64,000 nucleotides of DNA from Lantana camara. Its lineage: Eukaryota > Streptophyta > Magnoliopsida > Lamiales > Verbenaceae. A program made the translations under genes and the position numbers. Under the pieces are notes generated by a model. The model was given only the letters and a program-made list of their open reading frames with translations. It was not told the DNA's origin and searched no databases. This document shows positions 22,604 to 34,972 of this stretch, piece after piece. The stretch spans positions 56,303,001-56,367,000 of the forward strand of contig CM074855.1 of NCBI GenBank assembly GCA_037501455.1. Reading direction: 5' to 3'. Position 1 is the stretch's first letter, and every line of letters begins with the position of its first letter.

Positions 22604-24318
22604 TGTAGCGCCCCAACGCCACAACCCCGCACCGTTGTATCACCCAAGTAACTAGGAAGCTTTATTACTCGAGAGATACTTCGGCGAACGGACATAACAT
22701 AACAAAGATCAGAGTAAGCAGTGTTGCCAACGCAGCGGAATTTCAGAATAATTTTAAACTTTTGAAAACATGAATGCAACACAGTAGTATATGCATAACC
22801 ACAGAAACAAGTAGCCATAATATTAACATAAAACCTTAGTCCAATAGGAAAACAAAGGAACATAATAAAAACGGAGTCCAAGTAATTCAAGTCGTAGCCT
22901 GAACAAGTTCTCATAGTAAAACATGCAACGTAAAGGTAGAGGTAACCACGACTATGCAGGACAAAGGAAAAGTAACTAGCAATCCTGGCTTAACAAAAGA
23001 CCTCCTACAGCTTCAAGATACCTCTAGGAAGTGCCGTGCTGCCTACCTGAAACCATGAGGTCAGAAAACAGGGAAGAGGTATTAGTCAAAAGGGACTAAG
23101 TGAGGTAATATGCAGTAAGAAAGAGTAATTGGACTGGAAGGGTTTTGAAAGACTTTCTTAGCGACTTTCGTCAAACCGGAAAGAAACTCTTTTATCTTAA
23201 AACGGGATTTTTTTTACAAGCACACACAAGCACACACATCAGAGGTTCTGGTTCATATATACTTTAAAACGGGGAACAGGATACGGGATATTTTCCAAAA
23301 GTATGAACCAGACTTTAAAACCAAAGTTTGCCAGCAAGCTAGGCCATATCCATCCTTTACTCCTCAAAACATTTACAAAGTTGGTATCGAGATCCGTTAG
23401 GACCCCGACACCCATAATCACATGCACCACTCCTTCTCCCCTTATTGTCGCGCCCAGGGAGCTACCCCGCGGTGACGTGCAAAACGGGAGGAATTTACCA
23501 CCTCTCCCGACCTTCGATGTGGAGTAACCAACCTCCGATTAAACCATCATCAAGGTCATTACGGCGGCCAGTATCATAGTAGCCATTGGCGCACGCCTCC
23601 CGGTCTACTACTAACCATACCGCCAGGGCCCAACATAACAAAGTTTCCAAAGCTTGCTTTCAGAATAACAAAGGTGCATAAGCACACAGAGTTCAGATGA
23701 CTGAACCTTTAATCAAAGCAGTATAACAGTGAACAGAACGTATATCAGAGATCATTGACTTTAAACTCGAAGCATTGTCCCAAACGGGAAAACGTTAACT
23801 GGAAAGATAGGAATCTTTGCACCCGAAGGCGTTGATTTTGAAATCATTTGAAAACGAAGGAATATTCATGGTTCCAGTTGAAATAGTTTAAACCTCACCT
23901 ATTTATTTAGATAAGCTGATAGTTGGTAGAAGACATGGTTCACACAGTACCCTGCGGATCCCAGAACTCGGTATTATCTCCTGTAAGTGACAGGCTACTA
24001 TGAGCGTAAGGGTCTGAGTCCCACACATGATTAATGATGCATGATTGAGTGCGGGTAGTCAAGTATTGAAGTGTAAGATTGAAAAGAATACGACACATTT
24101 AAACAAGGGATAATCTTTCCCGAAGAAAGAATTCGGGCAAACGATTAGTCTCATTAGAAAGCTCGTATCAAAAGCTTAGGGGTATGTTCTTAGGGTCTTA
24201 GAACAACCCCAACGTGAACTTTGAAATCTACTTTGATCCCTTGTTTTTGAGAATTTTCGAAAAAAGGCTTTGACCGTTGAATTCGTCTCTTTGAAATGAT
24301 CAATTAGGTTAAAAGTCA

Positions 24319-24375
24319 AAATTCTTGGTCAAGGTCAAAGTCAAAGTCAAAGTCAAAGGTCAAGGGTCAAAGGTC
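24319..24375 (-). promoter_or_regulatory. TTGAC (W-box-like) repeat cluster in Gypsy-A LTR
   Basis: The plus strand repeats GGTCAA and AGTCAA, which is TTGAC(C/T) in element orientation, the core bound by WRKY factors. The right LTR has two fewer hexamer copies (32592-32635), which by itself accounts for the 12-bp length difference between the LTRs. A regulatory role is inferred from the motif only. Confidence 0.5.
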
Positions 24376-24382
24376 ACTATTG

Positions 24383-24690
24383 AAGTATACGGTATATATA
24401 CTGTATGTATACTGTACTTATACTGTATGTATACGTGTATTTATATAGTATGTGTACGATATTTATACTGTATGTATACGGTATTTATACGGGGATACCT
24501 ACCGTATTTATACAGTATTTATACAAGGTACATACAGTATTTATACAAGAATACATGCGGTATTTATACTAGAATACATACGGTATTTATACAAAAGTAC
24601 ATACGTATTTATTAGGGAAATACCCATAGTATTTATACGAAAGTATACACGTATTTCCACGTATTGGAATCAAATACGTATACATATATT
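24383..24690. repeat. AT-rich palindromic tandem array in Gypsy-A 3' LTR
   Basis: About 300 bp made of GTATTTATAC, GTATGTATAC and related words repeated every 20-23 bp. Many are short palindromes (GTAT...ATAC). The other LTR has the same array at about 32641-32960. The two overlapping ORFs rich in Tyr and Ile are a by-product of the repeat. Confidence 0.85.
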
Positions 24691-25992
24691 GTACATGTAT
24701 ACCATAACATATATCAATTGGTCAAGTATAATTATATGTAACAATTAATTAAACATGTAACATTTAAAACTATAGGTTATACCTTAATTATGTAACATTA
24801 AATAACATGTAACATTCAAATAAATCATGAAATAAATTAAATTAATTAAGTATGATCATAAAATAATTAAAATGTAATATATAACATGCTAGCATAATTG
24901 TCACATAATTAATTTGTCACAAAATTAAATTATGTAACACATTTCATAATAAACTATACTATAAGAAATATAATTCATAATTCATGAATAATTAAAGCAT
25001 AAATTAAATCACATAATTCATGAATAAATAAAACATAAATTAAATCCTAAACCTAGCATAATTAATAAATTAATTAAAACATAAAATAAAACACAAATTA
25101 AAACATAAATTAAACTAATTAAAACATAAAAAAAGTAAGAAAACTAACCTTAAAAGGGGGGAGGAGTTCGGCCACTAGGGGGAGAGGAAGAGAATGGAGT
25201 GAGCACAAAATGAAACCCCAACACACTTATTTATAGTTGTTGGGAAGGACCAAAGTGCAAATAATATTTATTTTAGGGACTTAAGGTGGGGTACTTTATG
25301 AAATTTCCAAAAATAGGTTTCCTTCTTTACATAATTGTCACAGCAGGGCTATTCTGGTAATTTCAACTTTCTCCTGCGTATTTTTGAAGTTGGAAAAGTT
25401 TCCAAGAGCTAGGAAATAAAATTAGCTTCGAAACGGTTACTCACGGGTCGAAATCGGACGTACGGTTTAAAAGTTATAAGCTTCGGAAGATTTGATTTTC
25501 TTGAATTTCGAAAATTAATTAAATTATTAAATAAATACTAGGATAAGATTTGAAGATCCGAAAGGCTTTCCAAAAATTTAGAAAAATTCGAGGAACGTTA
25601 TGGTGATGATCTCAAGGGCTAAATCATTCTAACGAAGGAAATATTTCTTACCGACGGGAATTCTTATTTGAAAATAAATTCTTAAATTGCTCTGGACACA
25701 TAAACGAAACCTCAAAGCATTGAAAAGAGAGTTGAAAAATTCCAAGAAAGTAGGTATAGGTTCTTTGAGGTCTCTTGAATAAAACGGTATAGTGCCGGTT
25801 CAGAAATAAGTAGTGCTTATAGGGTTTAAAGGTAGTTTCCCCCCCTTTGATCACCTAATATCACATATGAGCACTCAATTCATGTAGGGATGCATGATAT
25901 GATTTATTTAAAATACGGATCAAGTTCTATAAACGCCCTTACGTCGCCCTTAGTTTACCTTTATTGATCCGGTCCCGAACCGGGCTGTCACA

Positions 25993-26008
25993 ATCTCCCC
26001 TCCTTAAG
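25993..26008 (-). other. Gypsy-A polypurine tract
   Basis: CTTAAGGAGGGGAGAT in element orientation lies directly against the 3' LTR. Confidence 0.85.
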
Positions 26009-27997
26009 AAGAATCTGTCCTCAGATTCTCTTCGTGATCTCTAAACAATTTGGGATAGTGCTTTTGCATCTTTTCCTCAGTTTCCCAAGTAACCTCCTCA
26101 GTACCGTTCCTTTTCCATAAGAGCTTAACCAATGGAATCTTTTTATTTCTTAATTCTTGGAATTTCTTATCCAGGATCTTAACCGCTTTCAACTCGTAGG
26201 TTAGATTAGGTTCTAACGGAACTTCCTCTACTGGCACCACCTGTGTCTCATCGGCAAAGTATTTGCGAAGTTGGGATACATGAAATACATTATGGATTCC
26301 TGTTAAGCTTGCTGGTAGATCTAGCCGATACACTGTTGGACCCACACGTTCTAGTATCTCAAAAGGTCCTATGTATCTAGGGTTCAATTTTTCACCTTTT
26401 CCAATCCTTGTGAACCCTTTCCTTGGCGATGCTTTCAGAAACACTTTTTCACCCACATCGAACTCTAAATCCCTTCTTCTTTTGTCGGCATAGCTCTTCT
26501 GTCTGTCCTGGGCGGCTTTCATTCTTTGCCTGATTATCTTAATCTTTTCTGTAGCCCTTTCAATCCATTCGAGTACTTTGGCCCTAGGAGTTCCCTTAGA
26601 GGTATCCCTTGTCTCATCCATATCCTAATATAATGGAGATCTGCATTTTCTCCCATACAATCATATGGAGCTGCTTGAATTGAAGCCTGATAACTGTTAT
26701 TGTATGCAAACTCCACGAGGGGTAAACAATCTTTCCAACTGTCTGAAAAATCCAAAGCACACGCTCTTAACATATCCTCCAGATATTTAATCAATCTTTC
26801 TGACTGTCCGTCTGTCTGCGGGTGCGCCGCTGTGCTGAAATGCAACTTGGTTCCCATCAAGCTTTGAACATTTTGCCAAAGTTGGGACGTAAACTTTGGG
26901 TCTCTGTCAGACACTATACTCACCGGCACTACATGTAATCTCATAATTTCTTCTTGATACAGTTTTGCTAAGGATTTAACTTTATCCGTAGTCTTGACCG
27001 GTAGGAAGTGTGCTGATTTTGTCAATCTGTCAACTATGACCCATGTACTGTCTTGTCCTCCCTTAACTTTAGGTAACCCGGTAACAAAATCCATAGTTAT
27101 TTGCACCCACTTCCATGTAGGAATTGGTAGTGGTTGTAACTTTCCTGCTGGCTTTTGGTGTTCGGCTTTAACCTTTTGGCAAGTTAAGCATTTCTTGACA
27201 TATTCAGCAATGTCTCTCTTCATTCCATTCCACCAAAACTGCTTCTTGAGATCTTGGTACATCTTTGTTCCTCCAGGGTGTACTGTATAACCTGTCTTAT
27301 GTGCTTCATCAAGTATTTCCTTTCGGATAGCTGAAGGCACACAAACTCTGCTCTTATATCTCAAGATTCCATCTTCACCTTTACTGAATTTTGTCTCGTC
27401 ATCCTTCTCCTTGGAATTGAGACACTTCTTAATCCATCCGTCTATAGCTTGTGTCTTTATCAACCGATCCTTCAGTGGTGATGAAATTATTAGATTTGCC
27501 AACTTAGCTCTAGGAATCACTTGAGCTGGTCTTCTTTCACACTCTATTGAGTGTCCTTCGACATGCGCTATACTAGCCTTTCGACTCAATGCATCAGCCA
27601 CCACGTTAGCCTTTCCAGGATGGTATTGAATTGTACAATCATAGTCTTCCAGAAATTCCATCCACCTTCTCTGTCTCATGTTTAGCTCATTTTGAGTGAA
27701 CAAGTACCGCAAACTTTTATGGTCCGTGAACACTTCAAAGGTTACCCCATAAAAGTAATGTCTCCATTTTGCGAGGGCAAAGACGATCGCTGCTAGCTCC
27801 AAATCATGGGTGGGGTAGTTGACTTCATGTGGTTTAAGCTTTCTTGATGCATATGCTATCACCTTTCCATGCTGCATCAGAACGCATCCTAACCCTTCTT
27901 TCGAAGCATCGGTATAAACGGTGTAACCTTCCTTCCCTTCTGGTAATGTTAGTACAGGTGCGGTAGTTAATCTTTTCTTTAATTCCTGAAAACTCTA
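26004..27997 (-). pseudogene. Gypsy-A pol: RNase H, integrase and chromodomain, broken
   Basis: Fragment 26534-27877 begins in RNase H ([27 protein letters not shown]). It continues into integrase: the HHCC zinc domain with [19 protein letters not shown] with the first catalytic Asp, VSDRDPKF with the second, and [10 protein letters not shown] with the Glu. Around 26640 the frame shifts. Fragment 26004-26621 then gives the integrase C-terminus with [20 protein letters not shown] and a chromodomain-like tail ending [19 protein letters not shown]. The TAG at 27995 separates this part from RT in the same frame. Chromodomain-type tails of this kind are typical of plant Tekay/Del elements and are thought to guide integration to chromatin. 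Confidence 0.93.
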
Positions 27998-29278
27998 TTC
28001 GCATTTCTCTGTCCATACGAACTTTCCTTCCTTCTTGGTTAACTGAGTAAGTGGTGCTGCTATCTTTGAAAAATCCTGTACGAATCTTCGATAGTATCCT
28101 GCGAGTCCCAAAAAGCTTCTTACCTCAGAAGGATTCCTTGGTTGTTTCCAGTCCAAAATCGTTTCAATTTTTGAGGGATCCACTTCGACTCCTGAACCAG
28201 ATATGATATGTCCTAAAAATGAGATCTTTTCCAACCAAAACTCACATTTGCTGAATTTTGCATAAAGTTTGTGATCCAGCAAAGTGCTCAACACTAACCG
28301 AAGATGTTTGGCATGATCTTCTGGTGTCTTGGAAAAGACCAAAATGTCATCAATAAAGATCACCACGAACTTATCAAGAAACGGCTGAAAAATCCGATGC
28401 ATCATATCCATAAATGCAGCTGGGGCATTTGTTAGCCCAAAGGGCATTACTACAAACTCAAAATGCCCGTAACGACTATTGAAAGCTGTCTTGGGAATAT
28501 CCTCATTTCTAATTTTCAATTGATAGTATCCTTGCCTCAAATCTAGCTTGGAGTATATTTGAGATCCTTGAAGTACATCGAATAACTCCTCGATGTGAGG
28601 AAGAGGGTACTTATTCTTCACCGTCATCCTGTTAAGTTCTCGATAGTCGATGCAAAGTCGTAACGACCCATCTTTCTTCTTAACAAATAACACAGGTGCT
28701 CCCCAAGGAGAAGTACTAGGGCGGATATATCCTGCCTCTAGTAATTCATCAAGTTGTTTCCTCAACTCCTGAAGTTCAGCCGGTGCCATCCGGTAGGGTG
28801 CCTTAGAGTATGGCTCGGCCCCTGGAATTATCTCAATCACAAACTCTAGTTCACGGTCTGGTGGTAAGGTGTTTAGGTGTTCAGGAAACACTTCTGGGAA
28901 CTCGTTGACAACCTCCTCTTCTTCTATTTTACTCTGATCCTTTGGTCTATTTAAGAGGTAAGCAACGAATCCTGTAGCTCCCTTCTGAATCATTCTTTTT
29001 GCTTCCATTGCCGAAATCAATGGTGTTTGTCTTCCTTGTCCATCTGATGTCTGACTTTCATCCTTCCCTAAGATAACTTCCTTCTTAAAACAATCCAGCT
29101 TGACTCGGTACTTATGAAGCCAATTCATTCCCAAAATAATCCCGTACTTTGTCATTGGTAGTGCAACAAGATCCAAGGGATAAAACTGACCATTGATTCT
29201 AATAGGGCAGCATTTATATACTTGATCCGTTTTAAGGCAAGTTCCTAAAGGAGAACTTACTTCGAAAAGATATGGCAA
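27995..29278 (-). pseudogene. Gypsy-A pol: protease end and reverse transcriptase
   Basis: The 427-codon open stretch covers the end of the protease region, a linker and the full RT core: [38 protein letters not shown] and the active site [10 protein letters not shown], then [13 protein letters not shown] and the RNase H connection. The catalytic IDD is intact. It is bounded by in-frame stops, TAA at 29279-29281 before it and TAG at 27995-27997 after it. Both lie in the frame of the flanking segments, so they are nonsense mutations rather than real ends. Confidence 0.93.
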
Positions 29279-30347
29279 TTACTCAAGTGGAAATTGTAAA
29301 CGCGCACATAATTTGGATGCAATGAATGAATGCGTGGCACCAGGGTCGTATAGGACCTTAACTGGCGTGTCAAGAAAATTTACCGTACCTTCCACAACAG
29401 CCGTAGAATCTGGCTCGTCGCATCCATCCAGAGCATAAGCCCTTCCTCTGACCATTGGCTTGTTTGCATTTCCCGCCACCGCCTTACCTTTGCCTTGATA
29501 CCCTTGCCGTTCTGGCCTACCTTTTGCTTTTGGACAATTCCCGAGCTTGTGGTCAGGACTTCCACAATAGAAGCACTGGCCAGTTTTCTTTCTACAGGTT
29601 GCTTCGGTATGCCCTGGCCTATGGCAGAATTCACATTCAATCTCGTTCTGAGGGGCAAGTGGTGCTTGCGGGGGTGCCATCATTGGTCTCTTTCCTGATC
29701 TAAAATTTAACTGATTGGCTGAGCGTTTGAATCCCTGTGGTGGTTTCGATTGATATGGCTTCGCATGGTTGGCGGTCATCCTGATCTCTCTATGGGCTGC
29801 TTCAGTACTCAGAGCAGTTTCAACTGCCTGAGTGTATCCTTCAAGATTTAGAGGTGCCAAAGGCCATCGTAATTCTGACTTGAGTCCATTGATGAAGCAT
29901 TTGGTCTTCCTACGCTCATCGTACAGAATATGCGGTGCATATTGTATCAGTCTCACAAACTTGGCCTCGTACTCTTATTCCATTTTCAATCCACACATTC
30001 TTCGTATGATTCCACCAATTCAGCGCTGCTCCTTCCAGGAGGAAGGTCGTAAATTGAACTCGCTCTCTATCCTCCGAAAAGATATTCATGGCTTTGAAGA
30101 TCTTCACTAAGCTTGCAATCCAGTTTTCAGCTTTAAGATCATTGGGCTCTCCGAAGAACTTCGGGGGGTTCATTCGGAGAAACTTTTCAAGTGTCTTTTC
30201 ATTAACTGAGTGGTAAGCCCGAGCAAATTGCCTCAAAGTCTCCCCAATTTTTGGTTGTTCTTGTGGTATCGGTGGAGGACGGGAAAATTCCTCAGGTGAT
30301 GGCGGTGGTGGTGGAATGCGTTCACGTGGAGCTCTTCTCGGGGGCAT
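29279..30347 (-). pseudogene. Gypsy-A gag and protease, frameshifted
   Basis: Gag opens at the ATG at 30347 with a basic, Pro-rich start (MPPRR) shared with Gypsy-B, then a retrotransposon-gag capsid segment with ALNWW. A frameshift near 29960 moves the rest into the frame of 29279-29956. That part has two CCHC knuckles (CEFCHRPGHTEATC and CFYCGSPDHKLGNC) and the protease motif DPGATHSF. It ends at an in-frame TAA. Gag builds the particle and the protease matures the polyprotein; this copy cannot yield a continuous product. Confidence 0.92.
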
Positions 30348-30872
30348 ATTGTCACTGTATTCATAATATCACCCCAAACAGATATAATGCATGGCGATAA
30401 GAATGGTCCATATACTCAATGTTCCACATCAGTAAATAACAATCAATCATCAAAGTTGCAATTAGGCACGTAGTCATCAATTCAAAGTGTCCCAATTTAA
30501 TCCATTAAGCAATCATTATTCACAAGTAACAGAAAACAGTCATATATATAGATGCACAAAATGAAATGGTATGATCCATGCACGACCCTAATGGTATCTT
30601 GAAGCATTTCTAAAACTCATGACATGATAGATATAGAAAACGGTAACATGCAATGATATGAGTAAAGCCGTAAAAGATGATGTCATATATGCAAAATTTG
30701 GAAAAGTTTTTATACAAAGGCTATATCTGACCAAAAAGACAAAAAGCGGGAGGACCCGATGCTAAGTCGAGTTGCTCCCGTACAGCCTAAGCTCTCCAAA
30801 TCATCCTCTATGCTTCGAGCTCCCAGGTTAAGTCTCTTCTTACTCAACCTGAGGCTCTGATACCACCTTAGC
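30348..30872 (-). other. Gypsy-A leader and tRNA-Met primer binding site
   Basis: About 525 bp between the gag ATG and the 5' LTR, with no gene. The reverse complement of 30854-30865 is TGGTATCAGAGC, complementary to the 3' end of initiator tRNA-Met. It lies 7 bp inside the LTR at 30873. Confidence 0.9.
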
Positions 30873-33800
30873 TGTAGCGCCCCAACGCCACAACCCCGCA
30901 CCGTTGTATCACCCAAGTAACTAGGAAGCTTTATTACTCGAGAGATACTTCGGCAAACGGACAGAACATAACAAAGATCAGAGTAACCAGTGTTGCCAAC
31001 GCAGCAGAATTTCAGAATAATTTTAAACTTTTGAAAACATGAATGCAACACAGTAGTATATGCATAACCACAGAAACAAGTAGCCATAATATTAACCTAA
31101 AACCTTAGTCCAATAGGAAAACAAAGGAACATAATAAAAACGGAGTCCAAGTAATTCAAGTCGTAGCCTGAACAAGTTCTCATAGTAAAACATGCAACGT
31201 AAAGGTAGAGGTAACCACGACTATGCAGGACAAAGGAAAAGTAACTAGCAATCCTGACTTAACAAAAGACCTCCTACAACTTCAAGATACCTCTAGGAAG
31301 CGCGGGGCTGCCTACCTGAAACCATGAGGTCAGAAAACAGGGAAGAGGTATTAGTCAAAAGGGACTAAGTGAGGTAATTTGCAGTAAGAAAGAGTAATTG
31401 GACTGGAAGGGTTTTGAAAGATTTTCTTAGCGACTTTCGTCAAACCGGAAAGAAACTCTTTTATCTTAAAACGGGATTTTTTTTACAAGCACACACAAGC
31501 ACACACATCAGAGGTTCTGGTTCATATATACTTTAAAATGGGGAACAGGATACTGGATATTTTCCAAAAGTATGAACCAAACTTTAAAACCAAAGTTTGC
31601 CAGCAAGCTAGGCCATATCCATCCTTTACTCCTCAAAACATTTACAAAGTTGGTATCGAGATCCGTTAGGACCCCGACACCCATAATCACATGCACCACC
31701 CCTTCTCCCCTTATTGTCGCGCCCAGGGAGCTACCCCGCGGTGACGTGCAAAACGGGAGGAATTTACCACCTCTCCCGACCTTCGATGTGGATTAACCAA
31801 CCTCCGATTAAACCATCATCAAGGTCATTACGGCGGCCAGTATCATAGTAGCCATTGGCGCACGCCTCCCGGTCTACTACTAACCATACCGCCAGGGCCC
31901 AACATAACAAAGTTTCCAAAGCTTGCTTTCAGAATAACAAAGGTGCATAAGCACACAGAGTTCAGATGACTGAACCTTTAATCAAAGCAGTATAACAGTG
32001 AACAGAACGTATATCAGAGATCATTGACTTTAAACTCGAAGCATTGTCCCAAACGGGAAAACGTTAACTGGAAAGATAGGAATCTTTGCACCCGAAGGCG
32101 TTGATTTTGAAATCATTTGAAAACGAAGGAATATTCATGGTTCCAGTTGAAATAGTTTAAACCTCACCTATTTATTTGGATAAGCTGATAGTTGGTAGAA
32201 GACAGGGTTCACACAGTACCCTGCGGATCCCAGAACTCGGTATTATCTCCTGTAAGTGACAGACTACTATGAGCTTAAGGGTCTGAGTCCCACACATGAT
32301 TAATGATGCATGATTGAGTGCGGGTAGTCAAGTATTGAAGTGTAAGATTGAAAAGAATACGACACATTTAAACAAGGGATAATCTTTCCCGAAGAAAGAA
32401 TTCGGGCAAACGATTAGTCTCATTAGAAAGCTCGTATCAAAAGCTTAGGGGTATGTTCTTAGGGTCTTAGAACAACCCCAATGTGAACTTTGAAATCTAC
32501 TTTGATCCCTTGTTTTTGAGAATTTTCGAAAAAGGCTTTGACCGTTGAATTCGTCTCTTTGAAATGATCAATTAGGTTAAAAGTCAAAATTCTTGGTCAA
32601 GGTCAAAGTCAAAGGTCAAGGGTCAAAGGTCACTATTCAAGTATACGGTATATATACTGTATGTATACTGTACTTATATTGTATGTATACGTGTATTTAT
32701 ATAGTATGTGTACGTTATTTATACTGTATGTATACGGTATTTATACGGGGATACCTACCATATTTATACAGTATTTATACAAGGTACATACAGTATTTAT
32801 ACAAGAATACATGCGGTATTTATACTAGAATACATACGGTATTTATACAAAAGTACATACGTATTTATTAGGGAAATACACATAGTATTTATACGAAAGT
32901 ATACACGTATTTATACGTATTGGAATCAAATACGTATACATATATTATACATGTATACCATAACATATATCAATTGGTCAAGTATAATTATATGTAACAA
33001 TTAATTAAACATGTAACATTTAAAACTATAGGTTATACCTTTATTATGTAACATTAAATAACATGTAACATTTAATTAAATCATGAAATAAATTAAATTA
33101 ATTAAATATGATCATAAAATAATTAAAATGTAACATATAACATGCTAGCATAATTGTCACATAATTAATTTGTCACAAAATTAAATTATGTAACACATTT
33201 CATAATAAACTATACTATAAGAAATATAATTCATAATTCATGAATAATTAAAGCATAAATTAAATCACATAATTCATGCACAAAATAAAACATAAATTAA
33301 ATCCTAAACCTAGCATAATTAATAAATTAATTAAAACATAAAATAAAATACAAATTAAAACATAAATTAAACTAATTAAAACATAAAAAAAATAAGAAAA
33401 CTAACCTTAAAAGGGGGGAGGAGTTCGGCCACTAGGAAGAGAATGGAGTGAGCACAAAATGAGACCCCAACACACTTATTTATAGTTTTTGGGAAGGACC
33501 AAAGTGCAAATAATATTTATTTTAGGGACTTAAGGTGGGGTACTTTATGAAATTTCCAAAAATAGGTTTCCTTCTTTACATAATTGTCACAGCAGGGGTA
33601 TTCTGGTAATTTCACCTTTCTCCTACGTATTTTTGAAGTTGGAAAAGTGTCCAAGACCTAGGAAATAAAATTAGCTTCGAAAAGGTTACTCACGGGTCGA
33701 AATCGGACGTACTGTTTAAAAGTTATAAGCTTCGGAAGATTTGATTTTTTTGAATTTCGAAAATTAATTAAATTATGAAATAATTACTAGGATAAGATTT

Positions 33801-34249
33801 GAAGATCCGAAAGGCTTTCCAAAAATGTAGAAAAATTCGAGGAACGTTATGGTGATGATCTCAAGGGCTAAATCATTCTAATGAAGGAAATATTTCTTAC
33901 CGATGGGAATTCTTATTTGAAAATAAATTCTTAAATTGCTCTGGACACATAAACGAAACCTCAAAGCATTGAAAAGAGAGTTGAAAAATTCCAAGAAAGT
34001 AGGTATAGGTTCTTTGAGGTCTCTTGAATAAAACGGTATAGTGTCGGTTCGGAAATAAGTAGTGCTTATAGGGTTTAAAGGTAGTTTCCCCCCCCCCCCC
34101 CCTTTGATCACCTAATATCACATATGAGCACTCAATTCATGTAGGGATGCATGATATGATTTATTTAAAATACGGATCAAGTTCTATAAACGCCCTTACG
34201 TCGCCCTTAGTTTACCTTTATTGATCCGGTCCCGAACCGGGCTGTCACA
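30873..34249 (-). repeat. Gypsy-A 5' LTR
   Basis: The LTR is 3377 bp and pairs with 22604-25992, with many single-base differences. It contains the AT palindromic array at 32641-32960 and a run of about 15 C at 34088-34102 where the other LTR has about seven. Confidence 0.93.
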
Positions 34250-34960
34250 GAATCAATTCGAATTAACACAGAAAGAGACGCTGTCAATAAAGCTTGGTCC
34301 AATGAGTTGGAAGGAGTTAAGAAGAAACAAAACTGAAGAGGTTAAAGACAAATTGAGCACTAAGTTTATCTTCAGGACAGATCATACACTGGACAGCGAC
34401 AACTTACAATTCTAAATTCCGCAACTACGGTGAACGGTACTTATAGCATCCATGATACATGCATCCATACAAACTTAACTCCAATAATTTTTTTTTTTAT
34501 ATATTATGTGCTTTGATATCTTATCATGTTAAATTACGCGGAGCGATTGATAACCAACGTGGTCGATGTCTGTTACTTGCTTTGGGGTGTCTTACATGAT
34601 TTTAATTATAGTTTCGCGTGTGTGGCTTAGGAGTATTGGAGACTTCCTTGCTCTTATTTTTGTTCGAGAGATGGGGTGCTCTCATTGTTTGTAAGAGACG
34701 GGGATGCTCTTATTTTTGTTCGAGAGACAGGGTGCTCTCTTTGCTTGCGAGAGACGGGGTTCTCTCTTTGTTGCTTTTGAGAGACGGAGTCCTCTCATTG
34801 TTGTTTGAGAGACGGGGTTCTCTCTTTGTTGTTTTCGAGAGACGGGGTCCTCTCATTGTTGTTTGAGAGACGGGGCTTCTCTCCTTGTTGTTTGTGAGGA
34901 ACGGGGTTCCTTCTTTAATTGTTTTCAGGCAGATAGTGAATCCGAGGACGGATTCTTTTA
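34250..34960 (+). other. Element E internal 3' region, non-coding, with hairpin minisatellite
   Basis: The sequence resumes element E after the repeated GAATC. It is purine-rich with no long credible gene and matches D around GCAACTACGGTGAACGGTAC. From about 34664 to 34925 there are seven or eight units of about 30-40 bp, each with GAGAGACGGGG and a partner CTCTC that can fold as a small stem. A T-run lies at 34488-34498. Confidence 0.8.
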
Positions 34961-34972
34961 AGGGGGAGAGGT
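34961..34972 (+). other. Element E polypurine tract
   Basis: AGGGGGAGAGGT immediately precedes the TG of the 3' LTR at 34973. Confidence 0.85.

Larger units (their letters stand above)
22604..25992 (-). repeat. Gypsy-A 3' LTR
   Basis: The LTR is 3389 bp, begins TGTAGCGCCCCAACG and ends GGGCTGTCACA on the plus strand. It is the partner of 30873-34249. It includes a TCAAAG/GGTCAA-rich stretch (24319-24375), an AT-rich palindromic array (24383-24690) and a run of seven or so C near 25840. Small ORFs inside it are not credible genes. Confidence 0.93.
22604..34249 (-). mobile_element. Gypsy-A: Tekay/Del-type Ty3/gypsy element with broken gag-pol
   Basis: The 11646-bp minus-strand element has LTRs at 22604-25992 and 30873-34249, a primer site next to the right LTR, a polypurine tract next to the left LTR, and target duplication GAATC (22599-22603 and 34250-34254). 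Its gag-pol has Gag, two zinc knuckles, protease, RT, RNase H, integrase and a C-terminal chromodomain-like segment, the order of plant chromoviruses. Two nonsense codons and at least two frameshifts make it inactive. The LTRs differ by many substitutions and 12 bp of length, so it is older than Gypsy-B. It sits inside element E. Confidence 0.95.

Noticed and set aside
24325..24748. Tyr/Ile-rich ORFs, repeated at 32593-33004
   Set aside because: Translation of the AT-rich tandem array in the Gypsy-A LTRs.
29279..29281. TAA as a genuine gag/pol boundary in Gypsy-A
   Set aside because: It lies in the same frame as the following RT, within the protease region. Gypsy-B has no stop there, so it is a nonsense mutation.
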